64,000 bases of DNA, taken from positions 36,045-100,044 of the forward strand of contig JAPLOF010000057.1 in NCBI GenBank assembly GCA_026692665.1. Direction: 5' to 3'. The stretch is from Planctomycetota bacterium. Its GTDB lineage: Bacteria > Planctomycetota > UBA1135 > GCA-002686595. A model generated the notes under the pieces. It did not search any database and was not told where the DNA came from. It was given only the letters and a program-made list of their open reading frames with translations. The position numbers and the translations under genes were made by a program. Below are positions 1 to 9,917 of the stretch, in pieces; position 1 is the first letter of the stretch; each line of letters opens with the position of its first letter.

Positions 1-7
1 CCCGCCC

Positions 8-3000
8 ATGCGCTGGACCACCTGGACGCTCTTCTTCGCCGCCGTCGCCGTCCTCCTGGGCGTCGGCGCGATGGTGTCACGCCAATCGCGCGTGACGCCC
101 GAGGAGTTCCTGGCGGCGGTCGAGAAGCGCATCGCGGATGGACGCTACGACCGCGAGCAGACCCTGCTGAACCTCGACCAGGTGCTCGAGCGCGCGCGCG
201 AAGCCAGCGACGCGGACCTGGAGTCGCGCGTGCTCCTGCGGCGCGGCCGCATCCTGATGGAGCTCGGAGCCTGGGATCGGGCGCGCACGGACCTCCTGGC
301 CGTCGCCGAGCGCCGGCCGGCGGACCCCGAGGTCGAGTCCGACCTCATCGAGCTCGAGACGCAGGTCGGCGACTTCGCCGCCGCGGAAGCGCGCGTGCGG
401 CGCGGACTGGAACGCGCCCCCGATTCGCCCGACTCCTGGACGCGGCTCGGCCGCCTGCACCGACTGGCCGCCGAGAAGAGCGAGAGCGCCGCGATCGAAC
501 TGCTCGCGCGCGTCCTGCCGCCCGACGATCTCGCCGAGGCGCGCACGAGCCTCGGGCGCTCGATCGCGCTGGACCCCGCGGACGTCTCGCGCCCGGCTTT
601 CGCCCAGCGGTTGCGCGCCGTCCTGCGCGACTCCGACGAGGAGGTGCTCCAGCAGGTGCTGCGCTTCACCGACCGTGCCACCGAAGAGTCGTGGCAGGCG
701 CGCGACGCCTTCGCGCGGGCCCTGGAGCGCGGGGTGACCCCCGAGCCCCTGGCCGGACTGCTCGAGCTCTTCGCGCAGGCGGGGCGCCCCGATCTGGCGG
801 CGGACCTGGCTTCCGCGACCTTGCGTTTCGACGTCCTGCGCACGGATCCGGCCGTCGCGCAGGCCCTGCTCGCCGCGCTCGAGGATCTCGGCCGCTTCCG
901 CTACGCGAGCGAACTCGCGCGCCAGTGGGCGCAGCGCCGCGCTCCGCTGGACGCCACGTTCCTGTCCCTCCTGGCGCGCATCGGTCTGCGCGCCGACAAG
1001 TGGGAACTCATGTTCGAGGCCGGCGGCGAGCTGCGCGGCGTCGGCACGTCGGACGACGAAGCCGCGGCGCGCTTCTACCAGGGCCTCGGGCTCGTGCGCG
1101 GCAACCAGGACCAGCCCGGACGGACCTTCCTGCGCTCGTTCGTGGCCTCGACGTCGCCCGATCCGGTCCCCGGGGGCCGGGCGATGGCCTGGCGCGCGAT
1201 CGCGAAGGCCTCGCGGGTCATGGGCGAGCCGGAGTTCGAGCGCGAGGCGCTGCAAGGCGCGCTGGAGCTCGAGCCGGACTTCGACGGCACGCTCCAGCTC
1301 CGCATGGCGGAGCTCCTGATGGCCGCTCCCCACGGCGGCTACCGCATCCCCGAGACGCGCTTCGCGAAGGGCATGAGCCTCCTGCCGCAGCGCACGCAGG
1401 AGCTGCTCCCGCGCTGGCACGAGATCGGCAAGCGCGAACTCGCGTCGATCGGGTTCGACCCCGAGGCCGTGCGAGCGGAACTGCTCCGGAACAGGATCTG
1501 GACACCGGCCTCGGACGCGAGCCCCTACGAGCTCTTCCGCCTGGCCGAACTGCACCACGCCGCGGGCGACGAAGCGCGCGCGCAGGCGCACCTGGACCGT
1601 CTCCTCGTGATCGTGCCCGGCTTCGTCCCCGCCCTCGACCTCGCGCTCGACGTCGCGCGCAAGCAGACGAGCCAGAAGCGCCTGCTCGCGGCCGTGTCCG
1701 CGCGCATCGCGGCGGGTGGACGCACGCCGGAGACCGCGGCCGTGCTGCGAGAGATCCCGCTCGAGGATCTCGAGCCGCGCGACGTCCACGACCTGATGCG
1801 CGCCGATCCCGAGTACTTCGGACGCATCGCCGCCGCGGAGACCCTGGCGCGGGAGGGCCGGCCGCGCTCCGCCCTGGCCCTGCTCGAGACGATCGAGGGC
1901 GAGAAACTGGGCGACGAGGCGCGCGTCCTGGCGGCGCGACTCCACCTCGACGCCGGACAACCCGAGCGCGCGTGGGCGCTCCTGCAGCCCATGGGACGCT
2001 CGCTGACCGCGGTGCCCCAGGCGATCGATCTGGCGGTGCGCGCGGCGTGCTCGAGCGGCGCGACCGCGGAGGCACGCGCGCTGCTCGGCCTCGCCGCCGT
2101 GGACCGGAAGCTCGCGCGGGGCCGACGCATGAACCTCGCCAGTCTGGCGCTGCGCGCGGGCGAGATCGCCGGAGCACGACAACTCCTGTCGGCGATCGAC
2201 ACGATCCCCGCCGCGCGCGGCGGAGACCTGTGCCTGCAGCTCGCCGTCGCCGCGACGCTCGCGGGCGACGCGGCCGGGTCGAAGCGTGCCCTCGCGCGCG
2301 CCGAGGCTTTCGACACGCGCGGCGGACTCGAGCGCGTGCTCCTCGCGATCGCGATCCAGGAAGGGCGCGCCGACGAGTGGAAGGCGCTCGCGGAGCGCGT
2401 GGCCTCGAAGAGCCAGGGCCCCGTCGACCCGCTGCTCGATGCGGCCCTGCTCGTCCTGCGCGGACGAGACGCCGACGCGCGCACGCAAGTCGCGAAGGGC
2501 TTCGGGGCCGGGACGACGCTCGACGCGCGCTGGGCGATCGTCGCCCGGTCGATGCCCGCGCAGCCCGACGAAGTCGCCCCGGTGAGCCCGCGCCTCGGCG
2601 TCGCCGCCGCGCGCACGCTCGACGCTTTCGTGGACAGTCTCTCCCCCATCCGCGACCGACGCGCCGGCGCGGCCTGGGTCGTGCAGAGCGCGATGGCCGA
2701 GTCCGTGCCGATGGCGATCGCCGCCATGCGCGCACAGGTCGCGCAGGCCCAGGGCGAGGCGCGACTCTGGCCGACGTGGCTCCTGTCGTTCTTGAGCCAG
2801 CGCATCGGCGATGCGAAGACCGCGCGCGAGGGCGCGGACGCGGTGCTGACCCTGGCCCCCGACATGGAGCCGGCGTGGGACCTGCGCGAGACGTTGGAGC
2901 CCGAGTTGCACCTCGACCGCGCGGCCTACGGGCTGTTCCGCGGCGAAAGGCTGCAGGCGCTGGGCCGTTCCGAGGGGTCGAGCAGCGCGGATCGCGAGGA

Positions 3001-4060
3001 TCGCGCCCGCTGGCTCGCCGCCCGCGGCGAGCACGCGGCCGCCGTGGAGCTGGCGGACCGGAAGACCTCCGACGCACCGCCGACGGCCGAGCTGACCGCG
3101 ATCGCCGGGCGATCGCTCCTCGAGCTGGGACGCCCGCGAGAAGCCGTCGAACGCCTGGCTCGAGCCCTGGCGTCGGTTCCGAAGCCGATCGACGTGCACG
3201 GCTGCATCGCCGACCTCCTCGCGGCCGTGGACGCGGCCGAGGCGTCCACTGACCCGCTGCCGCTGGCGGACGCCGTGACGATGCTGACCCGCCTGGCGTC
3301 GATCCACGCGAACGACCCGCGCCTCGTACTGGCGTTGGCGCGCATCGACCTGGAAGTGGACGCGCGCAATCCGGCCCTGGGAGTCCAGCGCGCGATCTCC
3401 CGCCTCGAACGCTACCGTTCGACCCACCGCGACCAGGGCCTCGACGCGGCCGAGCACGGCGCGGCCGCGGCGTGGATCGAGTTCCTCGCGCGACTCGATC
3501 CGGATCGCGCCCTGCGCCTCGCCGACGAGGAGCTCGACCTCGACCCGGGCTCCATGACGACGTGGCTCGCCGCCGCGCGCGTGCACGAGACGCGCGGAGA
3601 CCGGACGCGCGCCGTCGCCGAGTTGCGACTCGCCGCGCGGATCACCGACCGGGGCGAGGTCTCGCGCGAGATCCTGCGCATCCGCGCTCAGTCGGACATG
3701 GAGCCGACCGAAGTCGTGAACAACGTCGCCGCGATCCAGGCGCTGGAGGGACGCGCGGAGCCCGACCCGGCGCTCCACCTGCTCGCCGCACGCAGCTACC
3801 TGAACCTGGGGCCGCGGCTCAGCGCACAGGCGCTGGAGTCGGCCCGCGCCGCGCGCGCGCACCCGCTGGCGACGCCGTCGCAGCGTCGCGCCGCCGCCCT
3901 GCTGACCGCGATCGCGATCCTGGCGCGCGGTCGCGAATCGGAGCTCGGTGAAGCGGTGGCGCTCCTCGCGGACCTCGCCCCCGAGCGGCCGTCGCGCCTC
4001 GAGGACGACTTCCTGCGCGCGCTGCGCGGGCTCGCCCGGCCGGTCGCGAAGCCCGAGTAG
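8..4060 (+). CDS. Membrane-anchored TPR-repeat protein
   Basis: A 1350-residue protein built almost entirely of tetratricopeptide-type helical hairpins, recognisable from repeated A/L/G-rich pairs such as LLRRGRILMELGAWDRA and LLELGRPREAVERLARAL. Residues 1-22 form a single hydrophobic segment after a short basic start (MRW), so the protein is probably anchored in the inner membrane or exported, with the repeats outside. No catalytic motif is visible. TPR arrays of this size usually act as protein-interaction scaffolds; the partner is unknown. It stands alone on the plus strand and meets the deacetylase gene head-on after only 21 bases. The exopolysaccharide operon beyond suggests a possible scaffold role in envelope polysaccharide assembly, as in exosortase-associated loci, but that is inference. 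Confidence 0.8.
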   Translation: MRWTTWTLFFAAVAVLLGVGAMVSRQSRVTPEEFLAAVEKRIADGRYDREQTLLNLDQVLERAREASDADLESRVLLRRGRILMELGAWDRARTDLLAVAERRPADPEVESDLIELETQVGDFAAAEARVRRGLERAPDSPDSWTRLGRLHRLAAEKSESAAIELLARVLPPDDLAEARTSLGRSIALDPADVSRPAFAQRLRAVLRDSDEEVLQQVLRFTDRATEESWQARDAFARALERGVTPEPLAGLLELFAQAGRPDLAADLASATLRFDVLRTDPAVAQALLAALEDLGRFRYASELARQWAQRRAPLDATFLSLLARIGLRADKWELMFEAGGELRGVGTSDDEAAARFYQGLGLVRGNQDQPGRTFLRSFVASTSPDPVPGGRAMAWRAIAKASRVMGEPEFEREALQGALELEPDFDGTLQLRMAELLMAAPHGGYRIPETRFAKGMSLLPQRTQELLPRWHEIGKRELASIGFDPEAVRAELLRNRIWTPASDASPYELFRLAELHHAAGDEARAQAHLDRLLVIVPGFVPALDLALDVARKQTSQKRLLAAVSARIAAGGRTPETAAVLREIPLEDLEPRDVHDLMRADPEYFGRIAAAETLAREGRPRSALALLETIEGEKLGDEARVLAARLHLDAGQPERAWALLQPMGRSLTAVPQAIDLAVRAACSSGATAEARALLGLAAVDRKLARGRRMNLASLALRAGEIAGARQLLSAIDTIPAARGGDLCLQLAVAATLAGDAAGSKRALARAEAFDTRGGLERVLLAIAIQEGRADEWKALAERVASKSQGPVDPLLDAALLVLRGRDADARTQVAKGFGAGTTLDARWAIVARSMPAQPDEVAPVSPRLGVAAARTLDAFVDSLSPIRDRRAGAAWVVQSAMAESVPMAIAAMRAQVAQAQGEARLWPTWLLSFLSQRIGDAKTAREGADAVLTLAPDMEPAWDLRETLEPELHLDRAAYGLFRGERLQALGRSEGSSSADREDRARWLAARGEHAAAVELADRKTSDAPPTAELTAIAGRSLLELGRPREAVERLARALASVPKPIDVHGCIADLLAAVDAAEASTDPLPLADAVTMLTRLASIHANDPRLVLALARIDLEVDARNPALGVQRAISRLERYRSTHRDQGLDAAEHGAAAAWIEFLARLDPDRALRLADEELDLDPGSMTTWLAAARVHETRGDRTRAVAELRLAARITDRGEVSREILRIRAQSDMEPTEVVNNVAAIQALEGRAEPDPALHLLAARSYLNLGPRLSAQALESARAARAHPLATPSQRRAAALLTAIAILARGRESELGEAVALLADLAPERPSRLEDDFLRALRGLARPVAKPE

Positions 4061-4081
4061 GCGAGAGCGCTCCCGCAGAGC

Positions 4082-4945
4082 TCAGACTTCGAACCCGCGC
4101 GCGCGCAGGGACTCGGCCATCGTGCCGAAGCGGAACCGCTCCAGGAGGGCTTCCAGACGCGGCAACGTGCGATCGAGGTTCAGGTAGTGACGGAACCGCG
4201 CGCTGAGCGGCGCGTCGACGCGCGGCTGCTCGGGGTCCAGCTCCCAGGGGTGCAGGTACAGGGCGGCCGGCCGGCCGTCGCTCTCGAGGCTCGCCAGCGC
4301 GCGACGCGTCGCCCACAGCGGCAGCAACCGGAAGTACCCCCCACCGCCGACCGGCCAATTGCGGCCCAGCGCGCGCCACGTCGCGACGGGGAACTCGAGG
4401 ATGCTGCCGCCGGCGGCTCCGACGCGCGAGATGCCGGGATCGAAGTCCGGGACGCCGTAGGTCGGGTGCGAAACCGGGTGCACGCTCGAGTCGTAGCGGT
4501 ATCCGCGTTCGACCAGCACGTCGAAGGCCCACCAGGTCGAACGCGAGAGCGAGAACGTCGAAGCACGGAATCCGATGGGCCGCGGAGCACCGGCCGCGAC
4601 GAGCGCCGCCTCGGTCCGCGCGAGGTCCTCCACGAATCGATCGCGACCGAGGTCCTGCAGGAAGAGGTGCTCGTAACCGTGGCTGGCGATCTCGTGGCCG
4701 GCGTCGACGCAGCGACGCACGAGCGCCGGATGGCGCTCCGCGACCCAACCGAGCCAGAAGAAGGTGGCGCGAGCCTTCCGTCGGTCGAGCAGCGCGAGGA
4801 TGCGGTCCATCCCGACGTCGAGCCGCGAAGGGACTCCGTCCCAGTCGTCGCGGCCGAAGGCTCCGCGGAAGTTCGCGACCTGGAAGTACTCCTCGACGTC
4901 GAAGGAGAGCGCGTGCAGGACTTCGGTGCGTGCGACGGTCGTCAT
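4082..4945 (-). CDS. XrtA-type polysaccharide deacetylase
   Basis: A 287-residue NodB-fold polysaccharide deacetylase, expected to remove N-acetyl groups from a secreted polysaccharide with a divalent metal. The N-terminal SFDVEEYFQ strand carries the catalytic/metal Asp, and HEIASHGYEH supplies the metal-binding His pair; GFRAS and LHPWE match later NodB motifs. The opening FDVEEYF and the C-terminal extension resemble the exosortase-A-associated subgroup. The ATG at 4945 was chosen because it lies 7 bases beyond the stop of the asparagine synthase gene; an in-frame ATG seven codons upstream would overlap that gene. It is the last gene of the exopolysaccharide operon. Confidence 0.9.
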   Translation of the reverse strand: MTTVARTEVLHALSFDVEEYFQVANFRGAFGRDDWDGVPSRLDVGMDRILALLDRRKARATFFWLGWVAERHPALVRRCVDAGHEIASHGYEHLFLQDLGRDRFVEDLARTEAALVAAGAPRPIGFRASTFSLSRSTWWAFDVLVERGYRYDSSVHPVSHPTYGVPDFDPGISRVGAAGGSILEFPVATWRALGRNWPVGGGGYFRLLPLWATRRALASLESDGRPAALYLHPWELDPEQPRVDAPLSARFRHYLNLDRTLPRLEALLERFRFGTMAESLRARGFEV

Positions 4946-4952
4946 GGCCGGA

Positions 4953-6854
4953 TCAGGAAAGATCATCGGACACGGAGTGGCGTCGGCGCCAGTGTTCCAG
5001 GACGAGCAGGCTCCAGAGGCAGTTGGACCGGTCGTGCGCCCCGCTCTGGTGTTCCTCGAAACGGCGGCGCAGCGCGGCGCGGTCGAACCAGCGCGCGGGC
5101 AGCGACTCAACGGCTTCGGCCACGGCCGGCGCGAGCGGCCCGCGGAGCCAGGCGCGGAGCGGGACGTCGAAGCCCATCTTGCGGCCGTCGAGGATCTCGG
5201 CCGGGATGCGTGCGCGCAGCGCTTCGCGCAGGGCGTGCTTGCCGCGACCGGCCCGCACCTTCTCGCGCGTGGGCAGGTTCACGAACCTCTCGACGAAGCG
5301 GTGGTCCAGGAAGGGCGGGCGCACCTCGAGCGAAGCCGCCATGGACGCGCGGTCGCCCTTGACCAGGATCTGGTCGGGCAGGAAGTGGAAGATGTCCGCG
5401 TACTGCGCGCGGTAGAGGGGTTCCGCGCCGCGCGGCCGCGCATAGAGCTCGCCGAACGCGTCGAACGGATCGTGGCCGACGAGCGCCGCGCGCAACTCGG
5501 GAGCCAGCAGCAGGACGGCGTCTTCCCTCGAAGACTGGGTCAGGCTGGCCCAGTAGGCACGGGCCGGATCGCGGCCGAGGTTCACGAGCGTGCTCTTCGC
5601 GCGGACGCCGCGCGGCGCCCAGTCGAGCTTCGGATAGTGGCGACCGACGAAGGCCGCGGCGCGGCGCCCGGGAGCGCCGAGCAGGGAACGCGCGCGGTTC
5701 TCGGCCACGTCGAACACGTGGCGCCGATAGCCCGCGAACACCTCGTCGCCTCCGTCGCCGCTCAGCGCGACCGTGACGTGCTCGCGCGCCATCTTGGAGA
5801 CGAGGTACGTCGGGACCGTCGACGGATCCGCGAGCGGCTCGTCGAAGAACCAGGGCAGTTCGTCGATCGCGAGGCGCGGGTCGGGCTCCAGGATCCGCGT
5901 GTGGTGCACCGCGCCCAGGCGCGTGGCCGTGGACCGCGCGCGGTCGAGCTCGTCGAACTCCTTCTCGCGGAAACCGACCGAGCACAGGACGAGTTCCTTG
6001 GCGCCGCCGCTCCCGCGTTGTCGCGCCATCGCGTCGGCGACCGCGGTGCTGTCGATGCCGCCCGAGAGGAACGCGCCGAGCGGGACGTCCGAGACCAGAT
6101 GATCGCGCACGACGCGATCGACCCACTCCAGGATCTCCTCGGCGTCGGCCGGCGATCGGGGTCCATCCAGCGGCAGATCCCAGTAGCGCGCGATCCGCGG
6201 CTCCGTACCGGGCGTCCACGTGAGGGTGGACGCCTGCGGCAGGCGCTGGATCCCGTCCCACGCCGCGTCCGGCCCCGACACGTAGCCCTGAACCAGGTAG
6301 TCGAGGAGCTTCGTGGCGCGCAGCCGGCGGGGCAGGAGTCCGCTCGCGAGCAGCGCCTTGCACTCGCTGCCGAAGACGAGGCCCTTCGAGGTCGCCGCCC
6401 AGTAGAGCGGCTTGATGCCCAGTCGATCGCGCCCCAGCACGAGCTTGGGACGCAGCGGGTCCCGCAAGTCGGCGATCGCGAACGCGAACATGCCGACCAG
6501 GTGCTCGGCCACGCGTTCGCCGTGCTCCTCGTAGAGGTGGACGATGGTCTCGACGTCGGAGCCCGTCCGGAACCGGTGACCGCGCTCGAGCAGGCCGGCG
6601 CGCAGCTCGGCGAAGTTGTAGATCTCGCCGTTGCACATGACCGCGATGCGCTCGGTCTCGTCGAGGATCGGCTGATGCCCCCCCGCGAGGTCGATGATCG
6701 AGAGTCGGCGGAAACCCAGGCCGATCCCGTTCCGCGCGAAGATCCCCTCGTCGTCCGGACCGCGGTGCGCCAGCGTGCGCGCCATGCGCGTCAGCAGCTC
6801 GACGTCGACCGCCTGGCGCGGGTCGGCGAGGGCCATGCCGGTGAAGCCGCACAT
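4953..6854 (-). CDS. asnB: Asparagine synthase (glutamine-hydrolysing), exosortase-A-associated type
   Basis: A 633-residue two-domain amidotransferase. Residues 1-200 form the Ntn glutaminase domain: Cys2 is the nucleophile (MCGFTG), followed by HRGPDDEG and NGEIYN. From about residue 230 comes the ATP-pyrophosphatase synthetase domain with the PP-loop SGGIDST and a later SGDGGDEVFAGY. Family AsnB amidates aspartate, but the versions in exosortase/EPS loci are generally thought to amidate a sugar acid or another polysaccharide precursor. The gene sits between the O-ligase gene (6-base gap) and the deacetylase gene, so a polysaccharide-modifying role is likely. Full length, no defects seen. 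Confidence 0.92.
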   Translation of the reverse strand: MCGFTGMALADPRQAVDVELLTRMARTLAHRGPDDEGIFARNGIGLGFRRLSIIDLAGGHQPILDETERIAVMCNGEIYNFAELRAGLLERGHRFRTGSDVETIVHLYEEHGERVAEHLVGMFAFAIADLRDPLRPKLVLGRDRLGIKPLYWAATSKGLVFGSECKALLASGLLPRRLRATKLLDYLVQGYVSGPDAAWDGIQRLPQASTLTWTPGTEPRIARYWDLPLDGPRSPADAEEILEWVDRVVRDHLVSDVPLGAFLSGGIDSTAVADAMARQRGSGGAKELVLCSVGFREKEFDELDRARSTATRLGAVHHTRILEPDPRLAIDELPWFFDEPLADPSTVPTYLVSKMAREHVTVALSGDGGDEVFAGYRRHVFDVAENRARSLLGAPGRRAAAFVGRHYPKLDWAPRGVRAKSTLVNLGRDPARAYWASLTQSSREDAVLLLAPELRAALVGHDPFDAFGELYARPRGAEPLYRAQYADIFHFLPDQILVKGDRASMAASLEVRPPFLDHRFVERFVNLPTREKVRAGRGKHALREALRARIPAEILDGRKMGFDVPLRAWLRGPLAPAVAEAVESLPARWFDRAALRRRFEEHQSGAHDRSNCLWSLLVLEHWRRRHSVSDDLS

Positions 6855-6860
6855 CGGAGT

Positions 6861-8282
6861 TCAGGCCGTCCCCGGGGCCGGACGCCGGTCGAAACCGCCA
6901 GCCGGACGGTCGCGGTCGAAGCCCGAGGGCGGCGGGGTCGCGCCGAATCCGCGCGGCTTCTCGAGCACGAGCTGTCCGCGCTGCTCTCCGCCGCTCGAAC
7001 GCAGCGGTTCGGTGGCCATGGAGTCGCGCGCCACCTTGCCGAACACGACCACGATCGCGACGTAGTGGTAGAAGAGGTCGAACTGGGCGCGGTTCAGGAA
7101 CATGGCACCCACGACGAACGCCACCATGCCGGCTTCGAACATGTTCGCGTAGGAGAGGATCCAACTCGAATGGTAGCGCCGTTCGGCCTCTCGCCGCACC
7201 AGAGCGAGGTCGCGGAACGTCAGGGCGATCAGGAGCAGGTACAAGAGGAACGCCGGCGTCCCGCACTCGGCCCAGATCTGCAGGTAGCTGTTGTGCGCGA
7301 CGCGGGTGCCCTCGGCCTTGGGGTTGCCGTCCGACTCGACGCCGCGGTTCGGATCGTAGCCCACGTACTCCTGCTGGAACTTGTTGTAGCCGACCCCCAG
7401 CAGCGGGCGGGCGGCGATCATGTTCCCGGCGACCTTCCAGGCCTCGATGCGGCCGCGGGCCGAGCCCTCGGTCTGGTATTCGGAGATCGTCGAGATGCGC
7501 TCCTTGTATGACGCCGGAGCGGCCATCCAAGCCGCGCCCGCGCAGACCAGCAGCAGTGCGAAACCCGTGACCCGGTTCTTCGAGCGCCACACGATCGCCA
7601 TCGACATCGCCGCCATCGCGAGGAACGCGCCGCGCGAGTGGCAGGAAATGACGGTCAGCGCGGTCAACGGGATGGTCAGGAGGAGGACGCGCCTGAGGAT
7701 CTGCCGCTTCTCCGACAGGCCCAGGTGCAGGAGGAGCGGCATCCCCATGCAGAGAGCCAGGCTGAAGTCGTTGCGGTCGGTCAGCATCCCGCCCGGCCCC
7801 TGGATGATCTCCATGCGGAACCCGGAGAGGATGAAGGCGAGCCCGTTCTTCACCCCGAAGAAGCCGAAGCTCAGCGCGACGACGTAGACGAGGATCCGGA
7901 GGTACTCGCGGTTGCGGACGACGCCGGTCGTGAACAACGCGACGCCGATGATCTTGCAGTACTCGACGTAGCCCGAGAGATCGCCCGCCACGAAGAACCG
8001 GGACGAGACGAGGCTCACCCCGACGATGCCCACCAGAGCCACCATGATCCAGCAGCGCAGGTCGGGCAGCATGAACTTGCGCTCGCCCGAGCCGACGAGG
8101 AAGCCGGCGATCGTCACGATGGCGACGTAGAAGGACCAGCGTTCGTAGCGCGCCCAGCCCCAGGTCAGGTCCTGGAGGCGCATGTACGCCAGCAACGTGA
8201 ACACCAGGAGGCCGATGAACGGCCGCCGGAAGCACGTGGGCAGGGTCGCGACGATGAACCCGGCGACGATCAGGTCGCGCAT
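6861..8282 (-). CDS. O-antigen ligase/polymerase-like membrane protein (exosortase-A-associated)
   Basis: A 473-residue polytopic inner-membrane protein with about ten or more hydrophobic segments through residue 420 and a polar Arg/Gly/Pro-rich tail. It has the Wzy/WaaL layout: a large periplasmic loop (around residues 270-330, with RPLLGVGYNKFQ and VAHNSYLQIWAE) between late membrane segments. The RxxxGxGxNxF and HNxxLQ motifs are typical of O-antigen ligases. It probably polymerises or transfers lipid-linked glycan in the periplasm. The RLQDLTWGWARYE start resembles ligases from exosortase-A loci. It follows the Wzc-like gene by 10 bases in the same operon. Confidence 0.88.
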   Translation of the reverse strand: MRDLIVAGFIVATLPTCFRRPFIGLLVFTLLAYMRLQDLTWGWARYERWSFYVAIVTIAGFLVGSGERKFMLPDLRCWIMVALVGIVGVSLVSSRFFVAGDLSGYVEYCKIIGVALFTTGVVRNREYLRILVYVVALSFGFFGVKNGLAFILSGFRMEIIQGPGGMLTDRNDFSLALCMGMPLLLHLGLSEKRQILRRVLLLTIPLTALTVISCHSRGAFLAMAAMSMAIVWRSKNRVTGFALLLVCAGAAWMAAPASYKERISTISEYQTEGSARGRIEAWKVAGNMIAARPLLGVGYNKFQQEYVGYDPNRGVESDGNPKAEGTRVAHNSYLQIWAECGTPAFLLYLLLIALTFRDLALVRREAERRYHSSWILSYANMFEAGMVAFVVGAMFLNRAQFDLFYHYVAIVVVFGKVARDSMATEPLRSSGGEQRGQLVLEKPRGFGATPPPSGFDRDRPAGGFDRRPAPGTA

Positions 8283-8292
8283 GGCCCGGCCC

Positions 8293-9903
8293 CTACTTCA
8301 GGCGGGCGCGCAAGCCCTCGATCGCGTCCCGCACGTCTTGGGAGAGGTACTTGGCGTCGTTGGCCCAGGCCCAGGTCACGAACAGGACCGCTCCGACGAA
8401 GACGATGCTGGCCGCGGCGACGGCGATGCGCCGCACCGCGCCCAGGCGCACCTCGCGTCGGGTGACGATGCGGTCCACGCTGCCCAGCACGGGGATCGCC
8501 ATGACGCGGCCGATGTCCGCCACGGTGCGGAAGCAGTTCTTCGAGTACTCGAGGACAACCGCCAGGCCGAGCCCGATCGCGAGCCCCGCGACCAGCCCGA
8601 AGCTGACGATGAGCCAGGGATTCGGCTCGGTCGGCTTGCTCGGAGGCGCGACCTCCTGCGTGATCTCGAACGGGTTCGCCAGCGGCGAGGACATCAGCTC
8701 GACCTCGCGCGACTTCACTTGGTAGGAAGCCTCCGCCGCGGCCAGGTCGGCCGAAAGCCGCGCGATCGTGTCCTTGCGCACCCGCACGTCGCGGTAGACG
8801 TTCTGGAGCTCAGCCACGCGGCGTTGATCGTCCTCGATCTCCTTGACGAGGCGCACGCGGCGGGCTTCCGCGACGCGCAGGTCCGTCCCGAGGGTCTCGA
8901 GCCGGGCGCGTATGGGCTCGATCTCGGGGTTCGCCTTCGAGCGCTGCTGGAGTTCGCCCTTCGAGACCATCCGGTTCAGCTGATCCCGGCGCGTCTCCAG
9001 CGCGCGGATCTTCTCCTGGGTCTCCTTGAAGCGCGAGTGCGGCGGCCGGATCCCGGCCAGGAGCCTCTGGGCGTCCAGGATGTCCACCTCGACCTTGGCC
9101 AGTTCCTCCGCGTTGCTGAAACCGCCCACGACGGTCTCCTCGAGGTCGAGACGCAGGGGCATCTCGTCGACGCGTCGCTGGAGCTCGCTGCGGAGGACCT
9201 TGTTCTCCTCGATGCTGGCGTTGGTCTTCTCGAGATCGGCCTCGTTGCGGCGCAAGCGCTCGAACACCGGGTCCTCGGTGCGCGTGGCGTCGGCACCGGG
9301 CACCGGCTGCGTTGCGGACAGGCCGTTGGCGCGCAGGACCTCGGTGAGCTCCTGCTCCTCGCGCTGGTACTGCTTCTCGATCCGGCGCCGGGATTCGTTG
9401 TAGCGCTTGGCCTCGTCCTCGACCTTGCGCCGGTCGCGCTCGATGACGTCGGAGATCCAGTCGTTGCGCAGCGCGCGCAGGAAGTCCGCGGCCCACTCGA
9501 CGTTCACGTCCGAGTACTCGATGTTGACGAAGCTCGTCGCCTGGTTCGTCGATTGGACGGTCGTGACCTTCAGGGCCTTCTGCGCGGCCTCGAGCCAGTC
9601 CTCCTGCTCGGTCGGCGACATCGCGAGGTACTCGCGGTTCTGGAGGGCCTGCGTGACCTTCTTGATGCGCTCGCGGCTCTTGATCTGGTACTGGGCGTTG
9701 GCCGCTTCCTTGGGGCTGACCGAGACGCCCACGGGTCGCAGCTCGACCTGCGTCTTCACGACGAACTTCTTCGGGATCACCACCGCCACGAAGATGCCCA
9801 GGGAGAGAACGACTCCGAGCGGCAGCAGGACCTGCCACTTGCGGCGTGCGAGGAGCCCCAGGAATTCCTGGAGCTGCCCTTGGGTCTCGACTTGGACGGC
9901 CAC
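8293..9903 (-). CDS. Polysaccharide chain-length determinant (Wzc/GumC-like, no kinase domain)
   Basis: A 536-residue polysaccharide co-polymerase. It has an N-terminal membrane segment (about residues 24-45), a periplasmic domain with long heptad-rich coiled coil (about 150-410), and a C-terminal membrane segment (about 435-460) followed by a short cytoplasmic tail with another hydrophobic stretch near 495-515. A Pro-rich motif just before the second membrane segment (PPSKPTEPNPW) is the hallmark of Wzz/Wzc proteins. No Walker motifs or Tyr-rich tail are present, so there is no autokinase. GTG start at 9903. It should set chain length together with the outer-membrane exporter encoded just upstream. 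Confidence 0.92.
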   Translation of the reverse strand: MAVQVETQGQLQEFLGLLARRKWQVLLPLGVVLSLGIFVAVVIPKKFVVKTQVELRPVGVSVSPKEAANAQYQIKSRERIKKVTQALQNREYLAMSPTEQEDWLEAAQKALKVTTVQSTNQATSFVNIEYSDVNVEWAADFLRALRNDWISDVIERDRRKVEDEAKRYNESRRRIEKQYQREEQELTEVLRANGLSATQPVPGADATRTEDPVFERLRRNEADLEKTNASIEENKVLRSELQRRVDEMPLRLDLEETVVGGFSNAEELAKVEVDILDAQRLLAGIRPPHSRFKETQEKIRALETRRDQLNRMVSKGELQQRSKANPEIEPIRARLETLGTDLRVAEARRVRLVKEIEDDQRRVAELQNVYRDVRVRKDTIARLSADLAAAEASYQVKSREVELMSSPLANPFEITQEVAPPSKPTEPNPWLIVSFGLVAGLAIGLGLAVVLEYSKNCFRTVADIGRVMAIPVLGSVDRIVTRREVRLGAVRRIAVAAASIVFVGAVLFVTWAWANDAKYLSQDVRDAIEGLRARLK

Positions 9904-9917
9904 GGCGTGCTGTTTCC

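Noticed and set aside
77-3862. A 1261-codon open frame antisense to the first TPR gene
   Set aside because: Arg/Gln/Glu-rich composition without motifs; typical antisense shadow of GC-rich coding DNA.
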